From Oscillospiraceae bacterium (GTDB lineage Bacteria; Bacillota; Clostridia; Oscillospirales; CAG-272): 64,000 nucleotides of DNA. The notes under the pieces were generated by a model. The model saw only the letters and a list, made by a program, of their open reading frames with translations, was not told the DNA's origin and searched no databases. Position 1 is the first letter of the stretch. Each line of letters starts with the position of its first letter. This document shows positions 60,100 through 64,000 of this stretch, piece after piece. The DNA is taken from NCBI GenBank assembly GCA_015064735.1, contig SVRP01000009.1, positions 1 to 64,000 on the forward strand, read 5' to 3'. The position numbers were made by a program, and so were the translations under genes.

Positions 60100-60128
60100 A
60101 TTATAACACAGTATTATGTCAATTTCAA
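60100..60128 (-). promoter_or_regulatory. Promoter of glycyl radical enzyme operon
   Basis: On the minus strand TTGAAA (60128-60123) and TATAAT (60105-60100) are separated by 17 bp. Confidence 0.75.
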
Positions 60129-60177
60129 GCCATAAAACTATATTTTTTAGCCATTTTTTGACTTTTTATCTGCGTTT

Positions 60178-61158
60178 TTATTTTAAACAGAGTATATTCA
60201 TAAGAGCATCTGAATGTTCTCTACTGTCAGAAACAGAGTCAATGACCTTAGAAAGGACCTCAATGTTTTGATTTCTCCCTGCACAGCAAGCACCTATGGG
60301 ATAATTTTTCGCAAACGTCTTGAGAGGCTCGGCATCAAAATGCTCAAGTATCGGAGTTATCAAGATTTCGGGATATACTCTCTCCGTCAATGCGGACAGA
60401 GTATTAACGTCAAACTCCGGCAATATTTCAAGGGAGACCGCTCCGACAAAAAATCCGCGCCCGTGAATATATTCCAAAAGTGCGCTTGCGCATTCGGCAT
60501 TGCCGTTTGCCCTAATGTAAACCTCATGGATTTTATGCTGTTTATCACCGAGCAAAAGCTCGATAAAAATCGATATGCATAATGTCTGAATACTTACATA
60601 ATTATATTTTTCGCCACTCGCAAGATCATTAAAAGCAAGCTCTGCGGTGTGAGGATCAGGACGCATGTACGGTGCCTTATACGCATCGATTTCTATACAT
60701 ATCTCGCCATTTTTTTCCTCCGTTGCCTCCCGTATTATTTTATGGGTAAGCTCCGTGTAGTTTTTACATTCTGTTACATATTTCGACACATATTTATCTA
60801 TATTAAACCGATCGTATTTCTCCGATTTAGGAGTTTTGCGTTCAAGCATGGGTTCTTCGAAAAAGCAGTCATTCTCTTTTTCTTCGTATGACTTAGCGTG
60901 TATTATTTTCCACCGCGCACATGATCCGCTTCTCGAATATTCTCCAAATTTTAAGCAAGGTATTCCCAAGGTTTCAAGCTCTTTTTTGTACTTCAGTACC
61001 TCTTTGTGCCCCGCCATTAAAGGTAAACATCTTTCCCACTCGTCAAAGAGTTCAAAATCAGACGCTTTCCCGTTTGTGTATTTTTCATCACTATGCAATT
61101 CGAGCAATATCTTGATTTTATTCTGATTTTCCCTATTTTTTGATATATTTTTCAGCAC
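60178..61158 (-). CDS. Protein of unknown function
   Basis: This 326-residue, probably cytosolic protein is rich in Lys and Glu in its first half (LKNISKNRENQNKIKILLEL, then HAKSYEEKENDCFFEEPML) and more hydrophobic in its second half (IQTLCISIFIELLLGDKQHKI). Four Cys are spread without a metal-site pattern. I recognise no domain. The gene is more AT-rich than its neighbours, and codon use leans to A/T, which may indicate transfer or weak expression. The start is GTG at 61158, behind GAGGAG. A promoter at 61223-61251 fits. Confidence 0.65.
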   Translation of the reverse strand: MLKNISKNRENQNKIKILLELHSDEKYTNGKASDFELFDEWERCLPLMAGHKEVLKYKKELETLGIPCLKFGEYSRSGSCARWKIIHAKSYEEKENDCFFEEPMLERKTPKSEKYDRFNIDKYVSKYVTECKNYTELTHKIIREATEEKNGEICIEIDAYKAPYMRPDPHTAELAFNDLASGEKYNYVSIQTLCISIFIELLLGDKQHKIHEVYIRANGNAECASALLEYIHGRGFFVGAVSLEILPEFDVNTLSALTERVYPEILITPILEHFDAEPLKTFAKNYPIGACCAGRNQNIEVLSKVIDSVSDSREHSDALMNILCLK

Positions 61159-61222
61159 TTATATTCTCCTCAATTTTTTGAAGGACGTTTGAACGAAAAT
61201 TTGTAAATAAGATTACGCTATC

Positions 61223-61251
61223 ATTATAGCAGTTTTTTCTCTGTTTTACAA
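61223..61251 (-). promoter_or_regulatory. Promoter of 60178-61158 gene
   Basis: On the minus strand TTGTAA (61251-61246) and TATAAT (61228-61223) are separated by 17 bp. Confidence 0.7.
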
Positions 61252-61298
61252 GCAATTAGCAAATAATAAAGATTTTTTTATAAATATTTAATATTATG

Positions 61299-61327
61299 TA
61301 GACATTTTATTTAAACTGTGATATAAT
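61299..61327 (+). promoter_or_regulatory. Promoter of MBL - gltX - glnS genes
   Basis: TAGACA (61299-61304) and TATAAT (61322-61327) are separated by 17 bp, the same boxes as at 27264-27292. Confidence 0.8.
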
Positions 61328-61360
61328 AAAATGATGTATTAGGTCATGGAGGTGGAATCT

Positions 61361-61975
61361 TTGAAAATTGTTCCTATCTGCTCGGATTCTTACGGCGCGA
61401 ATACCTATCTTTTGGTATCATTGGATGAGGCGTTTATAGTAGACCCTACGGTATCGGTAGGCGCTATGCTCAAGGCAGTGGAAAAGGAAGGCGCAAGCCT
61501 TAAGGGGATTCTTCTCACTCACGGACATTTCGATCATCTTTTTTCACTGGATCCCCTGCGCAAGGATACGGGAGTCGGCGCATACATTCACCAAAAAGAT
61601 GCTATTATGCTGACCGACGGCAAAAAAAACGCTTTTTTTGATTTTTTCGGGAAGGAGCGCACTTATGCACCCGCAGAGCATCTTCTCTCAGGCGGTGAGC
61701 TTTTACCGCTTGGAAATGAAAAATTAGAGGTCATACATACACCCGGACACACTCAAGGCTCGGTATGCTACCGTTGCGGCGACATTCTCGTAACGGGAGA
61801 CACTCTTTTTTCCAATACCTACGGCAGATGCGATCTGTACGGCGGTAACATGACCCAGATGCGAGAATCGCTCAAGCATCTGTCTTCCCTTGACGGTAAT
61901 ATCGTAATATATCCCGGACACGGAGAAGCCGAAATACTTTCAAACGCGCTTAGCTCCGTTGATTATCTTTTATAA
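61361..61975 (+). CDS. MBL-fold metallo-hydrolase (glyoxalase II-like)
   Basis: This 204-residue hydrolase has LLTHGHFDHLFSLDPL (THxHxDH zinc site, about 51-66), HTPGHTQGSVCYR (about 127-139), VTGDTLFSNTYGRCD with the bridging Asp, and IYPGHGEAEIL with the last His. Family members hydrolyse thioesters such as S-lactoylglutathione or related bacillithiol-type adducts. I chose the TTG at 61361 because GGAGGTGG lies eight bases upstream; an ATG at 61346 would overlap that site. It leads the tRNA synthetase genes in the same direction. Confidence 0.88.
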   Translation: MKIVPICSDSYGANTYLLVSLDEAFIVDPTVSVGAMLKAVEKEGASLKGILLTHGHFDHLFSLDPLRKDTGVGAYIHQKDAIMLTDGKKNAFFDFFGKERTYAPAEHLLSGGELLPLGNEKLEVIHTPGHTQGSVCYRCGDILVTGDTLFSNTYGRCDLYGGNMTQMRESLKHLSSLDGNIVIYPGHGEAEILSNALSSVDYLL

Positions 61976-61992
61976 ACGAAAGGAATTTTAAC

Positions 61993-63678
61993 ATGGACTA
62001 CAACAGACTTGCCCAATTGCTGTTTCCCAACATAGATAGGCTTCCGTCCGACATTGAAAACGAATTTCCCAAAAGAGAGCTTCCCGAGGGAGCGAAGGTA
62101 ACAAGATTTGCCCCCAGTCCCACGGGATTCGTACACTTTGGCGGTCTCTTCCCCACTACAGTTGCGGAAAGACTCGCTCACCAAAGCGGAGGAGTTCTCT
62201 ATCTCCGAATAGAGGACACCGATGCAAAGCGAGAGGTTCCCGGAGCCGCTGAGGCACTCATCAGAACTCTTTCGGTATACGGTGTTGACTTTGACGAGGG
62301 TGCCGTCATTGGAGAGGACGGAAAGATCTGCGACAAGGGCATTTACGGTCCCTACAAGCAAAGCATGAGAGGCTCTATCTATCAGACCTATGCTAAGCAG
62401 CTCGTACGCGAGGGAAAGGCTTACCCCTGCTTTACCACAGAGGAAGAGCTTGAGGAGCTTTCAAAGGTAAACAAGAAAGAGGAAATCAAAAACACCGACT
62501 GGCAGGCAGAGGCTGAGGCAAGACGCGCTCAGATGCTTGCACAGCGCAACTTCACCATTGAGGACGTTGAAAAGAATCTTGCAGAGGGTAACCCCTTTGT
62601 GCTTCGTATTCTTGCAGACGGAGACCCTGAGCGAAAGATAAAATTCACCGACCTCGTAAAAGGAAACATGGAAATTCCCGAAAACGACGAGGACTTCGTT
62701 CTTCTAAAGTCCGACGGAATTCCCACTTACCACTTTGCTCATGCAGTTGACGATCACCTTATGGGAACTACCCATGTCATTCGCGGTGAGGAATGGTTAC
62801 CGAGCCTTGCAAAGCATCTTCAGCTTTTCAGATATCTCGGCTTCAGGGCTCCCAAATATATGCACATAGCGCAGATAATGCGTCTTGACGAGGCCGGAAA
62901 CAAAAAGAAGCTTTCAAAACGCGATATGGGCGCAAACATGGACGACTACACCAGAATGGGATACTGTCCCGAGGCTGTGTGCGAGTACGTTATGACCCTG
63001 CTCAACTCCAACTACGAGGAGTGGAGAATGCAGAATCCCGATAAGAGCTACCGCGACTTCCCCTTCAACATAAAGAAAATGTCGGTATCGGGTTGTCTTT
63101 TCGATTTCAATAAGCTTGGCGACGTATCGAAGAACGTAATATCCAAAATGGACGCAAAGGCTGTAACCGAAAAGATCACCGCCTGGGCGCTTGAATTCGA
63201 CAAGGAGCTTGGAGAGCTTCTTGCCCGCGATGTATCCTATGCGGAAAAGATATTCGCTATCGGCAGAGGCGGAAAGAAGCCCCGTAAAGATCTTGCAACC
63301 TGGGCTGATGCCAGAGGTTATATGGGATTCTTCTACGATGAGCTCTTTGCTCTTGAGGCTTCCTACGACGAAAAATACGACAAAAACGATATTCGGAAGG
63401 TACTTGAGGGATTCCTTGAGAGCTACGATGAGTTCGACGATATGAACACTTGGTTCGACAAGATTAAGGCTATCGGAGAAGGGCTTGGATACACCTCCGA
63501 CATGAAGGCTTACAAGGCTGACCCCTCAGCCTTTAAGGGCAACGTAGCCGACGTCAGTATGTTTATAAGACTTGCGGTAATCGGCAAGCTCAATGCTCCC
63601 GATATGTACTCGGTCATGCAGATTCTCGGCAAGGAAAGAGTAGAAAACAGAATAAAGGATATGCTTAACACGCTTTAA
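61993..63678 (+). CDS. gltX: Glutamyl-tRNA synthetase
   Basis: This 561-residue class I synthetase charges tRNA-Glu. It has RFAPSPTGFVHFGG (about 38-51, the HIGH motif as HFGG), LRIEDTDAKREVPGA (about 71-85), VIRGEEWLPSLAKHLQLF (about 259-276) and KKKLSKRDMGANM (KMSKS motif, about 303). The C-terminal anticodon domain covers ~370-561. It is a little longer than typical. AAAGGAATTTTAAC precedes the start. Because a GlnRS gene follows, this GluRS need not mischarge tRNA-Gln. Confidence 0.96.
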   Translation: MDYNRLAQLLFPNIDRLPSDIENEFPKRELPEGAKVTRFAPSPTGFVHFGGLFPTTVAERLAHQSGGVLYLRIEDTDAKREVPGAAEALIRTLSVYGVDFDEGAVIGEDGKICDKGIYGPYKQSMRGSIYQTYAKQLVREGKAYPCFTTEEELEELSKVNKKEEIKNTDWQAEAEARRAQMLAQRNFTIEDVEKNLAEGNPFVLRILADGDPERKIKFTDLVKGNMEIPENDEDFVLLKSDGIPTYHFAHAVDDHLMGTTHVIRGEEWLPSLAKHLQLFRYLGFRAPKYMHIAQIMRLDEAGNKKKLSKRDMGANMDDYTRMGYCPEAVCEYVMTLLNSNYEEWRMQNPDKSYRDFPFNIKKMSVSGCLFDFNKLGDVSKNVISKMDAKAVTEKITAWALEFDKELGELLARDVSYAEKIFAIGRGGKKPRKDLATWADARGYMGFFYDELFALEASYDEKYDKNDIRKVLEGFLESYDEFDDMNTWFDKIKAIGEGLGYTSDMKAYKADPSAFKGNVADVSMFIRLAVIGKLNAPDMYSVMQILGKERVENRIKDMLNTL

Positions 63679-63697
63679 AAGACAAGAGGTAAGAAAA

Positions 63698-64000
63698 ATG
63701 GAAGAAATAGCAAGCAATTTTATACACGATATCATTGACGCAGACCTTACAGAAAATCCCAATCTCAAAATACACACGCGTTTTCCCCCCGAGCCTAACG
63801 GATATCTTCACATCGGCTCGGTAAAGGCAATTTGCGTAAACACCGACGTTGCCAACAAATATTCGGGACTTTTTAACCTCCGCTACGACGACACCAATCC
63901 CGCAAAGGAGTCAGACGAATTTGTACGCTCTATTCGCGAGGACCTTGAATGGCTTGGAGCTACACCTACGGGAGGAGTTTTCTACGGCTCCGACTATTTT
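63698..64000 (+). CDS. glnS: Glutaminyl-tRNA synthetase, N-terminal part (runs off the window)
   Basis: The first 101 codons are visible. They contain RFPPEPNGYLHIGSVKAIC (HIGH motif) and LRYDDTNPAKESDEFV, both diagnostic of GlnRS rather than GluRS. The ATG at 63698 follows AAGAGGTAAGAAAA, 19 bases after gltX. Direct glutaminylation by GlnRS is less common in Firmicutes than the GatCAB route and is usually put down to old gene transfer. Confidence 0.95.
   Translation, partial: MEEIASNFIHDIIDADLTENPNLKIHTRFPPEPNGYLHIGSVKAICVNTDVANKYSGLFNLRYDDTNPAKESDEFVRSIREDLEWLGATPTGGVFYGSDYF

Overview
The window looks like a chromosomal segment of an uncultured, strictly anaerobic, gut-type member of the Clostridia (Firmicutes). 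The grounds are: AGGAGG-type ribosome binding sites before almost every gene, near-consensus sigma-A promoters with 17-bp spacers, monoderm-type surface proteins, many AraC and MocR regulators, no respiratory chain, and oxygen-sensitive enzymes (glycyl radical enzyme, 2-ketoacid:ferredoxin oxidoreductase, Hdr-type iron-sulfur proteins). I cannot name a genus.

Layout. 1-1141: start of a secreted beta-helix protein, tRNA-Leu(CAG) with promoter and terminator, and an array of small hairpins. 1142-11483: a deoxysugar (fucose-like) region with a FucI-like isomerase, Gfo/Idh/MocA oxidoreductase, ThuA-like protein, a GH141-like beta-helix enzyme, a GH29 alpha-L-fucosidase, a DMT-family transporter and two AraC regulators. 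11673-16397: nagA with a ROK-like kinase, an ECF S-component divergent from a C-terminally shortened MocR regulator, and mgsA. 16431-24616: two very large exported proteins, one a 1568-residue beta-helix repeat protein and one joining PLD-like, LamG-like and metallophosphoesterase modules. 24887-33057: FGGY kinase, ZIP transporter, MFS-AraC pair, GDPD and two paralogous surface proteins with duplicated promoters. 33398-40798: an operon for oxidative 2-oxoacid (aromatic amino acid) fermentation: paaK-iorA-iorB-paaK-ACT-amidohydrolase-aminotransferase. 40911-42563: an unknown glycosidase-like protein behind an elaborate promoter.

42712-55399 is the most striking part. One promoter appears to drive malate dehydrogenase, fumarase, HdrB, HdrC, HdrA, FlxD (MvhD), FlxC, FlxB, FlxA, a fumarate reductase iron-sulfur protein and flavoprotein, and finally an AspT/SucE-type antiporter. 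No membrane anchor for the fumarate reductase is present. The arrangement suggests a soluble NADH-oxidising, possibly electron-bifurcating fumarate reductase that makes succinate and reduced ferredoxin, with a succinate exporter at the end. This is inferred from gene content and order and has not been tested.

55470-64000: a ClC channel/transporter with a RCK_C-like tail, an unassigned glycyl radical enzyme with its activase, an unknown protein, an MBL-fold hydrolase, glutamyl-tRNA synthetase and the start of glutaminyl-tRNA synthetase.

I saw no CRISPR array, integrase, transposase, rRNA or plasmid gene. All assignments rest on reading motifs by eye, without database searches.
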